The translations under genes were made by a program, and so were the position numbers. DNA of 64,000 nucleotides, taken from NCBI GenBank assembly GCA_913061145.1, contig CAJXUQ010000004.1:1-64000 (forward strand), given 5' to 3'. The notes below the pieces were generated by a model that saw nothing but the letters and a program-made list of their open reading frames with translations, had not been told where the DNA came from and searched no databases. Below are positions 9,198 through 17,815 of this stretch, in pieces. The stretch's first letter is position 1. Each line of letters starts with the position of its first letter. The DNA is from an uncultured Haliea sp. (GTDB lineage Bacteria; Pseudomonadota; Gammaproteobacteria; Pseudomonadales; Halieaceae).

Positions 9198-9293
9198 GAA
9201 TATCCTGTCCATTGACGGCCAAACAGCTGCGGCCGCCAGTTTATCCTGTGCACCCGGCAGTGGCTACGCGTGCGCGCCGGATGGGAGGCGGGC

Positions 9294-10601
9294 TCACGCT
9301 GGCGTCAGCCTGCCGGAGTGATTGTAGAAGCGCTGCAAAACCCGACACAGATGTGCGGCGTCGTCGCGCCCGGCCAGTTCACGAACCGAGTGCATGGCGA
9401 ACGTGGGGACACCGATATCCAGCGTGCGGATACCCGTGCCACCGGCGGTAATCGGGCCAATGGTACTGCCGCAGCCCATGTCAGAGCGGACCACAAAACT
9501 CTGCACCGCCACGCCCTCCTCCTTCGCCAGCAGGCGAAACAGGCCCGCCGTCTCCGCATTGGTGGCGTAGCGCTGATTGGCGTTGATCTTGATGACCGGG
9601 CCGGCATTCAGCAGCGGGCCGTGGTTATCGTCGTGCTTGTCGGCATAATTCGGGTGAATGCCGTGGGCGTTGTCTGCGGAAATCATCAGCGAGTTTGCCA
9701 CCAGTTGCGCCAGCGTCACCTCATCCGGCACCAGCCGCCGCAGGGTGGAGAGCAACAGAGGGCCCTGGGCTCCCGAGGTGGACAGGCTGCCCACCTCCTC
9801 ATGATCATTGCAAACCAGGAGACAGCTCTGCCGTCCGTCTGCAGCGAGCAGTGATTGCAGCCCGGTGAAACAACTCAGCAGATTATCGAGGCGGGCCGAG
9901 GCGATGAACTCCTCATGCAATCCCACCAGCGCCGGGGGCTGCGTATCGTAAAAGCAGAGCTCGTAGTCCAGCACCTCCCGAACACCGCAGTCCGGATGCT
10001 CCACCAGCAGGCGATCGCGCAGCAGTTCGCGGAATGACGGCGTGCCCGGCTCCGCCCGCAGGGCCAGTACCGGCAGGATATCTGTCTGCGGGTTGATGCT
10101 GCGCGACTGGTTGGCCTCGCGGTCGAGGTGGATGGCGAGACTGGGGATCACCGCCAGCGGGCGACGAAAGTCCACCGTCGCCGTGCGCAGTGCACCGGCC
10201 TGATCGGCATAGCTGACGCGCCCAGCGAGCGACAGATCACGATCGAACCAGGGATTGAGCAGCGCACCACCGTAGACCTCCACGCCCAGCTGGAAATACC
10301 CCGCGCGCCGCTTCTCCGGTGCAGGCTTGACCATCAGGCAGGGACTGTCGGTGTGCGCACCGACCATACGCATGCCGCGCTCGGGAGCAGCCTCGGCACC
10401 GATGGTAAATGCAACAATAGAGCTGTCGTTGCGCGTCAGGTAGTAGCGCCCGCCCGGCTCCAGCGACCAGGCCTGGTCTGACCGTAGCGGACTGAAGCCC
10501 GCGGACTGCAGGCGGCTCGCCAACGCGCTAACCGCATGGAATGGTGTACTGGCGGCGGCGAGAAAGGCCAGCAACTCGCGGTTGAACTGATCGACATCCA
10601 T
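9294..10601 (-). CDS. apeB: M18 family aspartyl-type aminopeptidase
   Basis: A 435-residue zinc aminopeptidase of family M18, which removes N-terminal acidic or neutral residues from peptides. Metal-binding and catalytic segments are visible: [15 protein letters not shown] (His ligand and Asp), [10 protein letters not shown] (bridging and catalytic acidic residues), and [15 protein letters not shown]. The C-terminus has [10 protein letters not shown] and the final metal His in [16 protein letters not shown] at 10601 is chosen; the frame stays open further upstream, but that part is antisense-like sequence inside uppP. AAGGAG lies 11 nt upstream. The gene is 26 nt downstream of uppP. Confidence 0.93.
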   Translation of the reverse strand: MDVDQFNRELLAFLAAASTPFHAVSALASRLQSAGFSPLRSDQAWSLEPGGRYYLTRNDSSIVAFTIGAEAAPERGMRMVGAHTDSPCLMVKPAPEKRRAGYFQLGVEVYGGALLNPWFDRDLSLAGRVSYADQAGALRTATVDFRRPLAVIPSLAIHLDREANQSRSINPQTDILPVLALRAEPGTPSFRELLRDRLLVEHPDCGVREVLDYELCFYDTQPPALVGLHEEFIASARLDNLLSCFTGLQSLLAADGRQSCLLVCNDHEEVGSLSTSGAQGPLLLSTLRRLVPDEVTLAQLVANSLMISADNAHGIHPNYADKHDDNHGPLLNAGPVIKINANQRYATNAETAGLFRLLAKEEGVAVQSFVVRSDMGCGSTIGPITAGGTGIRTLDIGVPTFAMHSVRELAGRDDAAHLCRVLQRFYNHSGRLTPA

Positions 10602-10627
10602 GGATGCTGCGTCTCCTTGATACAACG

Positions 10628-11428
10628 TTAAAACAGCCACAGTGCATACAACACCGCAGCCAGGGCAATGCGGTAGTACACGAAGGGCATCAGGCCAACC
10701 CGTTCCAGCAGACGCAGGAACAGGCCGATACAGGCATAGGCAGTGACCGCCGCCAACAGGGCAGCAGAGAGCATCAGCGCCCAGTCCACCGGAGCACTCG
10801 CCTGCACCAGTTGTACGCCCTTCAATAACCCTGCACCAGCAATAACGGGTATCGACAGGAGGAAGGCAAAGCGAGCCGCCGTGCTGCGATCCAGACCCAG
10901 GAGCAGGCCCGCCGTCAACGTCACGCCCGAGCGCGATACACCGGGCACGGGCGCCAGCGCCTGTGCCAGCCCGATGGCCAGGGCGACACCCAGGGTGAGC
11001 GTCGCGAAGGACGCGGCATGCCGGGCATGTCGATCCGCCAGCCCCAGAAGCAGGCCAAACAGCAGCGTGGTCGTCGCAATGACAGGCAAAGTGCGCATCT
11101 GCGATTCGATGAATTCGTCTGCGAGGAAGCCAACCACACAAACCGGCACGGTGGCCAGAGCCAGATACAGCACCAGGCGCGTGTCCGCATTCGTTCCCCG
11201 ACCCCGCAGCAGTCCGAGACAGCTGCCCGCCATGGCGTACAGATCACGCCGGTAATACAGCACCACGGCAAGCAGGGTGCCCACGTGTACCGCAACGTCA
11301 AAGGTCAGGCCCTCATCCTGCCAGCCCAGGACCAGTGAGGGGATGACCAGGTGTGCGGAACTGGATATGGGCAGGAACTCGGTTACGCCCTGCAGGAAAG
11401 CGAGAAACATGGCCTGTAAGACATCCAT
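10628..11428 (-). CDS. uppP: Undecaprenyl-diphosphatase
   Basis: A 266-residue polytopic membrane enzyme of the BacA/UppP family. It dephosphorylates undecaprenyl pyrophosphate to recycle the lipid carrier for peptidoglycan and other envelope polymers. Both family signatures are present: [17 protein letters not shown] near the N-terminus and [20 protein letters not shown] in the second repeat, together with about eight membrane helices. The ATG overlaps the TGA of tsaB by one base (TGATG), implying translational coupling. Confidence 0.95.
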   Translation of the reverse strand: MDVLQAMFLAFLQGVTEFLPISSSAHLVIPSLVLGWQDEGLTFDVAVHVGTLLAVVLYYRRDLYAMAGSCLGLLRGRGTNADTRLVLYLALATVPVCVVGFLADEFIESQMRTLPVIATTTLLFGLLLGLADRHARHAASFATLTLGVALAIGLAQALAPVPGVSRSGVTLTAGLLLGLDRSTAARFAFLLSIPVIAGAGLLKGVQLVQASAPVDWALMLSAALLAAVTAYACIGLFLRLLERVGLMPFVYYRIALAAVLYALWLF

Positions 11429-12126
11429 CAGCTGCGCGGCCCCTGTTCGGCGAGCTTCTTCCAGCGCACCTCATCGCGTACATAGACCGGGCAAACCGCC
11501 TCGGCAGGCTGCCATTCCCCGGCCAGAAAGGCGTGCTGGGCAAGTGGCAGGATGTCCTCTGCACTCGGCAGCAACTCCGTGTGGACGGCGCTGAAACGGG
11601 CCCGGCAGGTGTCTGGTATCTGGTCGGCATAGTGCAGGCCACTGCCCACCGCGACCAGCGACTCATTCACCGGAAGAGCCAATTCGCCGGGGTGGCAGGC
11701 TGACGCCGCAGACGCCGCCTGGGGCAAGCCATCAACGACCCGATACAGGCCCCAGTAGAGCTCGCCGATATGCGCGTCCAGGGTGCTCAACACCCAGTCA
11801 CCCTCGCCTGCCAGCCCGAGGCGAATCGCAGACTGAACCTGCGCGGCGAGCGTGGACACGGGCAGGGCGGGCAACTGTGCTGCGTAGCAAATGCCCTGCG
11901 CGGCGCTGGCGGTAATGCGCAGGCCGGTGAAGGAACCGGGGCCACAACCATAGGCCACGGCGTCGAGATTACCGGGGCCTTGCGGCAACAGTTCACGCAG
12001 CATGCCCAGCAGGAGCTGATTGTGGCGGCGCGGCGCATGCTCCAGCAAAACACGCACGGTGTTGCTGTCCCACAGTGCAACGGAGCAGGCGTCGGTAGAG
12101 GTATCAATCGCGAGAATACTTGTCAT
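11428..12126 (-). CDS. tsaB: tRNA threonylcarbamoyladenosine biosynthesis protein TsaB
   Basis: A 232-residue ASKHA-fold protein that scaffolds TsaD and TsaE when t6A is placed at position 37 of ANN-decoding tRNAs. The start MTSILAIDTSTDACSVAL and the segment VAYGCGPGSFTGLRITASAAQGI are diagnostic. The start at 12126 is chosen over a longer frame because the family begins with this strand. The downstream uppP start overlaps its stop. A divergent spacer of 104 nt, including an alternating CG run around 12160, separates it from mobA. Confidence 0.94.
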   Translation of the reverse strand: MTSILAIDTSTDACSVALWDSNTVRVLLEHAPRRHNQLLLGMLRELLPQGPGNLDAVAYGCGPGSFTGLRITASAAQGICYAAQLPALPVSTLAAQVQSAIRLGLAGEGDWVLSTLDAHIGELYWGLYRVVDGLPQAASAASACHPGELALPVNESLVAVGSGLHYADQIPDTCRARFSAVHTELLPSAEDILPLAQHAFLAGEWQPAEAVCPVYVRDEVRWKKLAEQGPRS

Positions 12127-12230
12127 GGGTTCGCTACACGAGACAGGTGACAGCACAGGCCGCGCGCGCGCGAAGCCACTGTGATGTAGGATTATCTCAC
12201 AGCAAGCGAGTGGCCTGAACCTGGGAGGGG

Positions 12231-12812
12231 GTGAAACCGTTGAATAATGTGCAGGGCGATACGCGTCTCACCGGTGTGATACTGGCCGGTGGTGCAGGAC
12301 TGCGCCTGGGCGGCCGGGACAAGGGACTGCTGCACTGGCGCGGACAGCCGCTGGTTGCACAGGTCGCCGCACGCCTTCGCCCGCAGGTGGGTGAGCTATT
12401 GATCAACTGTAATCGCAACAGGGATGACTACAAACGCTATGCAGACCGGGTTTTCAGCGACCTTACAGACGTGTCCGGTCCCCTCGCCGGGTTGCACTCA
12501 CTGCCTGAGACCAGGTCATCGCTGCTACTGGTGACACCCTGCGACACACCCTTACTGCCCCTGAACCTGGGCGAGCGTCTGCGGCTTGCGCTGGACGCCT
12601 CGCCTGAGGCTGATATCGCCTACGCTTCAGCAGCGGGGTGCGCGCACTACCTGCATGCCGTCCTGCGGCGACGTGTACTGGCCGGGCTCCCCGACTATCT
12701 GGGGTCAGGAGGTCGCTCGGTGCAGGGCTGGTACGCGTCACAGCATGCTGTCACGGTTGAATTCAGCGGCCCTGACTTTCTCAACTGCAACACCCCCGAC
12801 GCCTTCGACTGA
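12231..12812 (+). CDS. mobA: Molybdenum cofactor guanylyltransferase
   Basis: A 193-residue nucleotidyltransferase that attaches GMP to molybdopterin to make the guanine dinucleotide cofactor. The signature VILAGGAGLRLGGRDKGLL is the MobA GTP-binding loop; LLLVTPCDTPLLP supplies the metal-binding Asp, and FLNCNTPDAFD is the typical C-terminal NxNTPxD end. The start is uncertain. GTG at 12231 lies only 2-3 nt from the GGGAGGGG ribosome-binding sequence, while TTG at 12240 is at better spacing. No molybdoenzyme gene is in the window. A minus-strand terminator from the convergent neighbour follows the stop. Confidence 0.92.
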   Translation: MKPLNNVQGDTRLTGVILAGGAGLRLGGRDKGLLHWRGQPLVAQVAARLRPQVGELLINCNRNRDDYKRYADRVFSDLTDVSGPLAGLHSLPETRSSLLLVTPCDTPLLPLNLGERLRLALDASPEADIAYASAAGCAHYLHAVLRRRVLAGLPDYLGSGGRSVQGWYASQHAVTVEFSGPDFLNCNTPDAFD

Positions 12813-12830
12813 GGCGGGCATGTTGCAAGC

Positions 12831-12863
12831 AAAAAAAAACCCGCAGCGGGCTACCGCTGCGGG
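12831..12863 (-). terminator. Rho-independent terminator of the AlgP-like gene
   Basis: A perfect 10-bp stem, CCCGCAGCGG / CCGCTGCGGG with loop GCTA at 12840-12863, is followed on the minus strand by nine T residues (12831-12839). It lies 20 nt downstream of the AlgP-like stop. On the plus strand the hairpin lacks a T tract, so it acts on the minus-strand transcript. Confidence 0.93.
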
Positions 12864-12883
12864 TCTGGTGTGCGGAGATTACC

Positions 12884-13732
12884 TCAGGCCGGCTTTTTGG
12901 CCGTTGCCTTACGCTTTGCGGGAGCCGCCTTTTTGGGGGCAGCCTTGGCCTTGGCTTTCGCCTTGGTCTGGGCTTTGGCGGCCTTTGGCTTGCTCGCCGC
13001 GGCCTTGGTTTTCTTGGGTTTGGCGCTGGTGGCGGCAGACTTTTTCGCGCCGGACTTTGCCGCCGCCTTTCTACCGCTGGACTTACCGGCGCGAGACAGC
13101 GCTGAGTCCACGCTGGTTGCTACGGACTTGCGCCCGCTGCGGGCTTTGCCAAACGCAGCCTTGGCAGCAGCTTCGGCCTTTTTCTCCGCTGCGCGCAACT
13201 GCGCCAGCACTTTCTTTTCCAATGCCGACAGCTTCTCGGCATCGGCCTTGGCGCGCTCTTTGCTCCACTGACGGGCGTGCTTGGCCAGCGCGCGCGCCTT
13301 GTCGGCTTCCGCCTTGGCGGCGAGCTCTGCCTTCTTCGCCAGAACACGCTCCTCGGCTGCTACGCGGTGCGCAGCCAACTGCGCTTCAGCAATCAGTTCC
13401 TTCACGCGCTGGCGCATGCCATCAAGCTTGGCGCGCGCACTGTCGAGGCGGGAGTTCACCCGGTCCACCGTTTTGCTTGCCGCTTTATGTGCCCGTGCGT
13501 CCGCCTCGCTGCGCGCAGCTTTCAATTTTGCGCGCGCCTCGGCAAGGGCTTTTTTCTCCGACTCAACAGTCGCCTGCAGCTTGGCCAGTGCGTCACGTGC
13601 GCGCTTTTCTGCAGCGGCTGCGGTTGATGACTTCTTTGCGGAGGCAGCAGCCGCCGTCTTGCGTGGCGCTTTCTTCGCCGGCGCCTTACGTGTGCCGGTT
13701 GTTGCTTTCGCCTTGCCTTTGGCCGTTGCCAT
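12884..13732 (-). CDS. AlgP-like Lys/Ala-rich, histone H1-like protein
   Basis: A 282-residue protein made almost wholly of Ala, Lys, Arg and Glu. Residues 1-40 and about 195-282 are histone-H1-like basic tails full of KKA, AAK and PKA repeats, closing with KKPA. The middle (about 45-190) is a charged coiled-coil with heptad-like EKRARDALAKLQ and AEARAKLK stretches. This layout matches AlgP/AlgR3 of pseudomonads, a DNA-binding regulator of alginate genes, but low complexity makes homology hard to judge. The start at 13732 has GGAGAG seven bases upstream. A perfect inverted repeat lies in its leader, and a strong terminator follows. Confidence 0.75.
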   Translation of the reverse strand: MATAKGKAKATTGTRKAPAKKAPRKTAAAASAKKSSTAAAAEKRARDALAKLQATVESEKKALAEARAKLKAARSEADARAHKAASKTVDRVNSRLDSARAKLDGMRQRVKELIAEAQLAAHRVAAEERVLAKKAELAAKAEADKARALAKHARQWSKERAKADAEKLSALEKKVLAQLRAAEKKAEAAAKAAFGKARSGRKSVATSVDSALSRAGKSSGRKAAAKSGAKKSAATSAKPKKTKAAASKPKAAKAQTKAKAKAKAAPKKAAPAKRKATAKKPA

Positions 13733-13761
13733 ACGCGATCTCTCCAACTGTTGGTGTTCCC

Positions 13762-13787
13762 AATGTTGCTCGCAAAATAGCAACATT
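13762..13787. repeat. Perfect 9-bp inverted repeat in leader of AlgP-like gene
   Basis: AATGTTGCT (13762-13770) and AGCAACATT (13779-13787) are exact inverted repeats around an 8-nt AT-rich spacer, 30-55 nt upstream of the AlgP-like start. A possible -10 (TATAAA on the minus strand, 13810-13815) would place it early in the 5' leader. It could form an RNA hairpin or be a dimeric-repressor operator. It has no T tract, so it is not a terminator. Confidence 0.7.
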
Positions 13788-13921
13788 CAACTGCGCTGAC
13801 AACTGCACATTTATAACGCAGGAACACCCCGGCAAGCGCGACGCTGCCAGGGCCTACAGAAAAAGCACTTTCAAGCGCGCTTAAGTTGCGCCTGGGGTAA
13901 GAGAGCGGCGGTTGAAAATAC

Positions 13922-14569
13922 TCAGCGGCCCAATGCCGCGAACACTTTGCGACGAATGTCTTCCACGCTACCGACACCCTCTACACGATGGCAGGCAGGT
14001 GCGCGCGGCCCCGTCATGGACTGGTAGAACTGCACCAACGGACGTGTCTGTTCCTGATAAACCTGCAAACGCTTACGGATAGTGTCTTCTTTGTCATCAT
14101 CACGCTGCACCAGCGGCTCACCACTTTCATCATCCAGGCCTTCGCGCTGAGGTGGATTGTGCAGCACGTGATACACACGACCGGATGCGGGATGCACGCG
14201 GCGCCCGCTCAGGCGCGCCACAATTTCCTCGTCTTCCACTGCGATTTCCACCACGTGATCGATATCAACGCCGGCGTCGACCATGGCCTCTGCCTGCGGG
14301 ATGGTGCGCGGGAAGCCATCAAACAGGAAACCGTTCGCGCAATCCGCCTGTTTGATGCGTTCCTTGACCAGGCCGATGATGATGTCGTCCGACACCAGTC
14401 CACCTGCATCCATCACTTCCTTCGCCGCAATTCCCAGTTCGGTTTGGGCTTTAACCGCAGCTCGCAGCATATCCCCTGTGGAGATTTGGGGGATGCCCCA
14501 GGTTTCAGTGATGAACTGTGCCTGGGTGCCTTTACCGGCGCCGGGAGCGCCAAGGAGTATTAATCGCAT
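13922..14569 (-). CDS. adk: Adenylate kinase
   Basis: A 215-residue enzyme interconverting ATP + AMP and 2 ADP. The P-loop [11 protein letters not shown] opens the protein, followed by the NMP-binding region [15 protein letters not shown] and [16 protein letters not shown]. The LID segment [20 protein letters not shown] lacks the four zinc-binding cysteines found in Gram-positive enzymes. The full length equals that of E. coli Adk. ATG at 14569 is used, with GAGGAT upstream. It has its own candidate promoter (14655-14683) and is probably monocistronic. Confidence 0.96.
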   Translation of the reverse strand: MRLILLGAPGAGKGTQAQFITETWGIPQISTGDMLRAAVKAQTELGIAAKEVMDAGGLVSDDIIIGLVKERIKQADCANGFLFDGFPRTIPQAEAMVDAGVDIDHVVEIAVEDEEIVARLSGRRVHPASGRVYHVLHNPPQREGLDDESGEPLVQRDDDKEDTIRKRLQVYQEQTRPLVQFYQSMTGPRAPACHRVEGVGSVEDIRRKVFAALGR

Positions 14570-14654
14570 GCAGGTGAATCCTCGAGGTTATCGTGCAGCT
14601 CTGGCCCGTGCCGCTGCGGAGCGTAGCAATATGGCCATACAAACGGGGGGCCTA

Positions 14655-14683
14655 ACTATACACAGGGGCGGGTTTTTGCACAA
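14655..14683 (-). promoter_or_regulatory. Sigma-70 promoter candidate for adk
   Basis: Read on the minus strand, TTGTGC (14683-14678) is followed after exactly 17 nt by TATAGT (14660-14655), a five-of-six match to TATAAT. It lies about 90 nt upstream of the adk start. The -35 is only half-consensus. A 7-bp GGGCGGG/CCCGCCC inverted repeat (14666-14692) spans the -35 and spacer, so a hairpin or regulator site may overlap it. Confidence 0.5.
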
Positions 14684-14701
14684 GCCCCGCCCAGACAGCG
14701 C

Positions 14702-14750
14702 CGCTTGGGCAGCCTCGCTTAGGCAGCCCCGCTTAGGCAGCCCCGCTTAT
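14702..14750. repeat. Three tandem 14-bp repeats at the end of mazG
   Basis: The 14-mer CGCTTAGGCAGCCC occurs twice exactly (14716-14729, 14730-14743), once with two changes (14702-14715), and as a 6-nt partial copy to 14749. The mazG stop codon TAA (14747-14749) lies in the partial copy, so slippage here would change spacing after mazG rather than the protein. The array is in the 177-nt mazG/adk spacer. Confidence 0.9.
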
Positions 14751-15571
14751 TCGCGAGCCTTGGCCGCCACCCACAGCGCCTCGAGCTCTTTGGCCGTCAA
14801 GGCCGCAAGACCGCGCCCATCTGCTTCGGCCAGTGCAGCCTCCATCACGCGAAAGCGCCGTTCGAATTTAGCGGATGCATGGCGCAGCGTGCTCTCGGCG
14901 TCAAGGCCGAGCTGGCGTGCCAGGTTCACGCAGGTAAACAGCAGGTCGCCCATCTCGTCCGCAATCGCTGCAGCGTCACCTGTCGCCATAGCCTCCTGCA
15001 GTTCGTTGCGCTCCTCCTCGAGCTTTACCAGCACCGCACGAGCATCCGGCCAGTCGAAGCCCACCAGCGCAGCGCGCTTCTGTAGCTTCTGTGCGCGCGG
15101 CAACGCCGGCAGCGCCACCGGGACATCATCCAGTACACCGCGCTGTGAGCGTGCGGCGCGCTCCTCACGCTTGATCGCTTCCCAGCTGCGTTTCACGTCG
15201 GCAACCTCACACTGCGCGTCCACGCGGCCTTCGATATTGCCGTCGGCAAAGACATGCGGGTGTCGCCGCAACAGCTTGTCTACCAAGGTATGCACAATCT
15301 CCTCGAAAGAGAACAGGTCCTGCTCACGACCCAATTGCGCATAAAAAACCACCTGAAACAGCACGTCGCCCAGTTCTTCCGCAACGTGAGGATAGTCGCC
15401 GTGCTCGATGGCGGCGGCGAGTTCGTAACACTCCTCCAGCGTCGAGGGGACGATACTGCGAAAATCCTGCCGCAAATCCCAGGGGCAGCCACCGTCGGGA
15501 TCCCGCAGGCGCTGCATCACACGCAGCAGGTCAGCAATGGTGTAATGCGTATCGGGCATGGCGTGACTCAC
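14747..15571 (-). CDS. mazG: Nucleoside triphosphate pyrophosphohydrolase MazG
   Basis: A 274-residue protein with two MazG domains. The N-terminal copy has PWDLRQDFRSIVPSTLEECYELAAAIEHG then VAEELGDVLFQVVFYAQLG, giving the EExxE...EExxD metal-binding pattern; the C-terminal copy repeats it with LEEERNELQEAM and IADEMGDLLFTCVNLARQLG. It hydrolyses NTPs to NMP and pyrophosphate and in E. coli influences ppGpp levels. The GTG start overlaps the relA TGA by four bases (GTGA), so the pair is co-translated; an ATG 12 nt downstream is an alternative. It ends inside a 14-bp tandem repeat array. Confidence 0.95.
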   Translation of the reverse strand: MSHAMPDTHYTIADLLRVMQRLRDPDGGCPWDLRQDFRSIVPSTLEECYELAAAIEHGDYPHVAEELGDVLFQVVFYAQLGREQDLFSFEEIVHTLVDKLLRRHPHVFADGNIEGRVDAQCEVADVKRSWEAIKREERAARSQRGVLDDVPVALPALPRAQKLQKRAALVGFDWPDARAVLVKLEEERNELQEAMATGDAAAIADEMGDLLFTCVNLARQLGLDAESTLRHASAKFERRFRVMEAALAEADGRGLAALTAKELEALWVAAKARE

Positions 15572-17802
15572 TCGGACACCCTGGCAACGGACACCACGTT
15601 GCTCAGGCGGCTGATGCGCTCGAGCAGCTTGGACAGGGCACCAAGGTCGGGCACTTCCACGGTGAGGCGCATGGTCGCGGTGTGTTTTTTCTTGTTGGTC
15701 TGGGTGGAGATGGCGAGGACATTGATCCGCGCATTGGCGAAGAGGTTGGTGATATCGCGCAGCAGGCCCTGCCGATCATAGGCCTCGATGGCGACATCCA
15801 CTTCGTAGTTTTCGCGTGGCGACTCACCCCATGCGACCTCGATCACCCGCTCGGGTGCGCTCTCCTGCAGACCGAGCAGGCGCGCACAGTCGCTGCGATG
15901 GATGCTGACGCCGCGAATGCGTGTGATAAAACCGGTGATGGCATCCCCGGGCAGCGGTTTACAGCAGCCCGCCATGTGCGTCAGCAGATTGCCAACACCC
16001 TGCACACGAATCTGTCCGCGGGAGAGCGGATCGCTGCCCGGCCGCGCCACTTGCAACTGCGGCTCAGCGCGTTTTTCCACCAGCGACTGCGCCGCATTCA
16101 ACACAGTGGAATAGGCGAGGTCGCCGGCACCCACCGCCGCGTACATATCATCAACGGTGGGCATATGCACTTTGTCGGCCACGCGACGGTAATCCACACT
16201 GGTCAGGGCCAGGCGACGAAACTCGCGTTCCAGCAGGTGCCTGCCGGCATCCACGTTGTCCTCGCGGGCTTGCGCCTTGAACCACTGCTGTACCTTGGCC
16301 CGCGCCCGCGAGGTGCGCAGATAGCCCAAACCCGACTGCAGCCAGTCCCGCTTGGGTACCCCCTGACGGCTGGTGAGAATCTCTACCCGCTCCCCGGTTT
16401 GCAGCGTGTAAGTCAGGGGCACAATGGTGCCGTTCACCTTGGCACCTCGACAGCGGTGGCCGATTTCAGTGTGCACATGATAGGCGAAATCCAGCGGTGT
16501 GGCTCCGTGCGCGAGGTTTACCACGTCGCCATTAGGCGTGAATACGTAGACGCGGTCCTGTGCCAGGTCCGAGCTGAACTGCTCAACCATGTCGCCGCTG
16601 TCGCCGATAACCTCGTTCCAGTCCAGGACCTGACGCAGCCAGGCAATTTTCTCTTCATAGCTGCTTGCAAGGTTAGTCGGCACATCCGACTTCTTGTAGC
16701 GCCAGTGCGCACAGACGCCCAATTCGGACTCTTCATGCATCTGGGTAGTGCGAATCTGCACTTCCAGTATCTTCCCTTCGGGCCCGATAACGGCGGTGTG
16801 CAGGGAGCGATAGCCGTTTTCCTTGGGGTTTGCGATGTAGTCATCAAACTCGTTGGGAATATTGCGCCACAGCCCGTGCACCAGCCCCAAAGTCGCATAA
16901 CAATCCTTGATTTCCGGCACCAGAATGCGCACGGCCCGAATGTCGTAGACCTGTGAGAAGCCAATACCCTTGCGCTGCATTTTGCGCCAGATGCTGTAGA
17001 TGTGTTTGGCGCGGCCGCTGATATTGAACTGCAGCCCGGCCTCGCCAAGCACGCGCGTCAGCTCCTCCGTCACCCGGGCGATATAGCGATCCCGCTCGAG
17101 GCGCTTGCCGTCCAGCAGGCGAGCAATCTTGCGGTAGGCGTCTCCGTAGATGTAGCGAAAGGACAGATCCTCCAGTTCCCACTTGAGGTGGCCGATACCC
17201 AGCCGATGTGCCAACGGGGCATAGACATCGAACACTTCGCGCGCGATCGGCCAGCGCCGCTCTTCGTCATCGTTCTTCACTGCGCGGATAGCACAGGTAC
17301 GCTCTGCCAGCTTGATCAACGCCACGCGAAAATCGTCCACAAGCGCCACCAGCATCTTGCGGATATTGTCTTTCTGGCCGTGCGGCTGACCGAGTACCGG
17401 CGAGTCAATCTGTGTTTTCAGGTCGCTGATGGCCGCCATACGCAACACACCGCTGAGCAGGTGGCTGACAGCGGCCCCGAAACGCTGTTCGACATCCTCA
17501 AGCGCGAGGCGCTCTTCCCGCACTGCGCGGTACAGGATGCCGGCCACCAGACAATCAGTACCCACATGCAGTTCCGCGAGAATCAGCGCAATATCCAGGC
17601 CTGCGGCAAAACAGTCCGGGTCGTGGGCCCAATCCGGCAGATCGCGCCCAGGCCGGCTACTGGCGCTGCGTACCAGGCGACAGGCCTCGAGCAAGCGGTT
17701 CTCGTCATCCTCGCGATGCAGTATCGGCAGCTGTGCCAGCCAGCGCTCGAGATCTATCTCGCCGGTCGGTGTAAGGTGAGATTGCTCCCGGACTCGAACC
17801 AT
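15568..17802 (-). CDS. relA: GTP pyrophosphokinase RelA
   Basis: A 744-residue long RSH protein of the RelA type, which makes (p)ppGpp on stalled ribosomes. The N-terminal hydrolase-like region has LVAGILYRAVREERL instead of the HD motif of bifunctional SpoT, so hydrolase activity is expected to be absent. The synthetase domain (AKHIYSIWRKMQRK, YDIRAVRILV, PKENGYRSLHTAVIGPEG) is followed by TGS (VYVFTPNGDVVNLAHGATPLDFAYHVHTEIG), a helical/zinc-finger-like region and a C-terminal ACT domain. The start MVRVREQSHLTP at 17802 fits the family. It is coupled to mazG. Only 13 nt separate it from cysM; rlmD, which sits between them in pseudomonads, is absent. Confidence 0.96.
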   Translation of the reverse strand: MVRVREQSHLTPTGEIDLERWLAQLPILHREDDENRLLEACRLVRSASSRPGRDLPDWAHDPDCFAAGLDIALILAELHVGTDCLVAGILYRAVREERLALEDVEQRFGAAVSHLLSGVLRMAAISDLKTQIDSPVLGQPHGQKDNIRKMLVALVDDFRVALIKLAERTCAIRAVKNDDEERRWPIAREVFDVYAPLAHRLGIGHLKWELEDLSFRYIYGDAYRKIARLLDGKRLERDRYIARVTEELTRVLGEAGLQFNISGRAKHIYSIWRKMQRKGIGFSQVYDIRAVRILVPEIKDCYATLGLVHGLWRNIPNEFDDYIANPKENGYRSLHTAVIGPEGKILEVQIRTTQMHEESELGVCAHWRYKKSDVPTNLASSYEEKIAWLRQVLDWNEVIGDSGDMVEQFSSDLAQDRVYVFTPNGDVVNLAHGATPLDFAYHVHTEIGHRCRGAKVNGTIVPLTYTLQTGERVEILTSRQGVPKRDWLQSGLGYLRTSRARAKVQQWFKAQAREDNVDAGRHLLEREFRRLALTSVDYRRVADKVHMPTVDDMYAAVGAGDLAYSTVLNAAQSLVEKRAEPQLQVARPGSDPLSRGQIRVQGVGNLLTHMAGCCKPLPGDAITGFITRIRGVSIHRSDCARLLGLQESAPERVIEVAWGESPRENYEVDVAIEAYDRQGLLRDITNLFANARINVLAISTQTNKKKHTATMRLTVEVPDLGALSKLLERISRLSNVVSVARVSE

Positions 17803-17815
17803 ACTGCAGCGTGCC

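Noticed and set aside
10602-11141. N-terminal extension of the M18 aminopeptidase frame
   Set aside because: This part lies within uppP in another frame and matches nothing; the family starts at the ATG at 10601.
13281-13799. Ala/Ser/Arg-rich plus-strand ORF opposite the AlgP-like gene
   Set aside because: It is an antisense reading of Ala/Lys codons; the minus-strand gene has a good ribosome-binding site and a terminator.
14666-14692. GGGCGGG/CCCGCCC inverted repeat as a mazG terminator
   Set aside because: No T tract follows on the minus strand, and it overlaps the adk promoter candidate, so termination is not supported.
15682-16956. 424-residue plus-strand ORF opposite relA
   Set aside because: It lies entirely within relA, which has intact domains; no ribosome-binding site or motif supports it.
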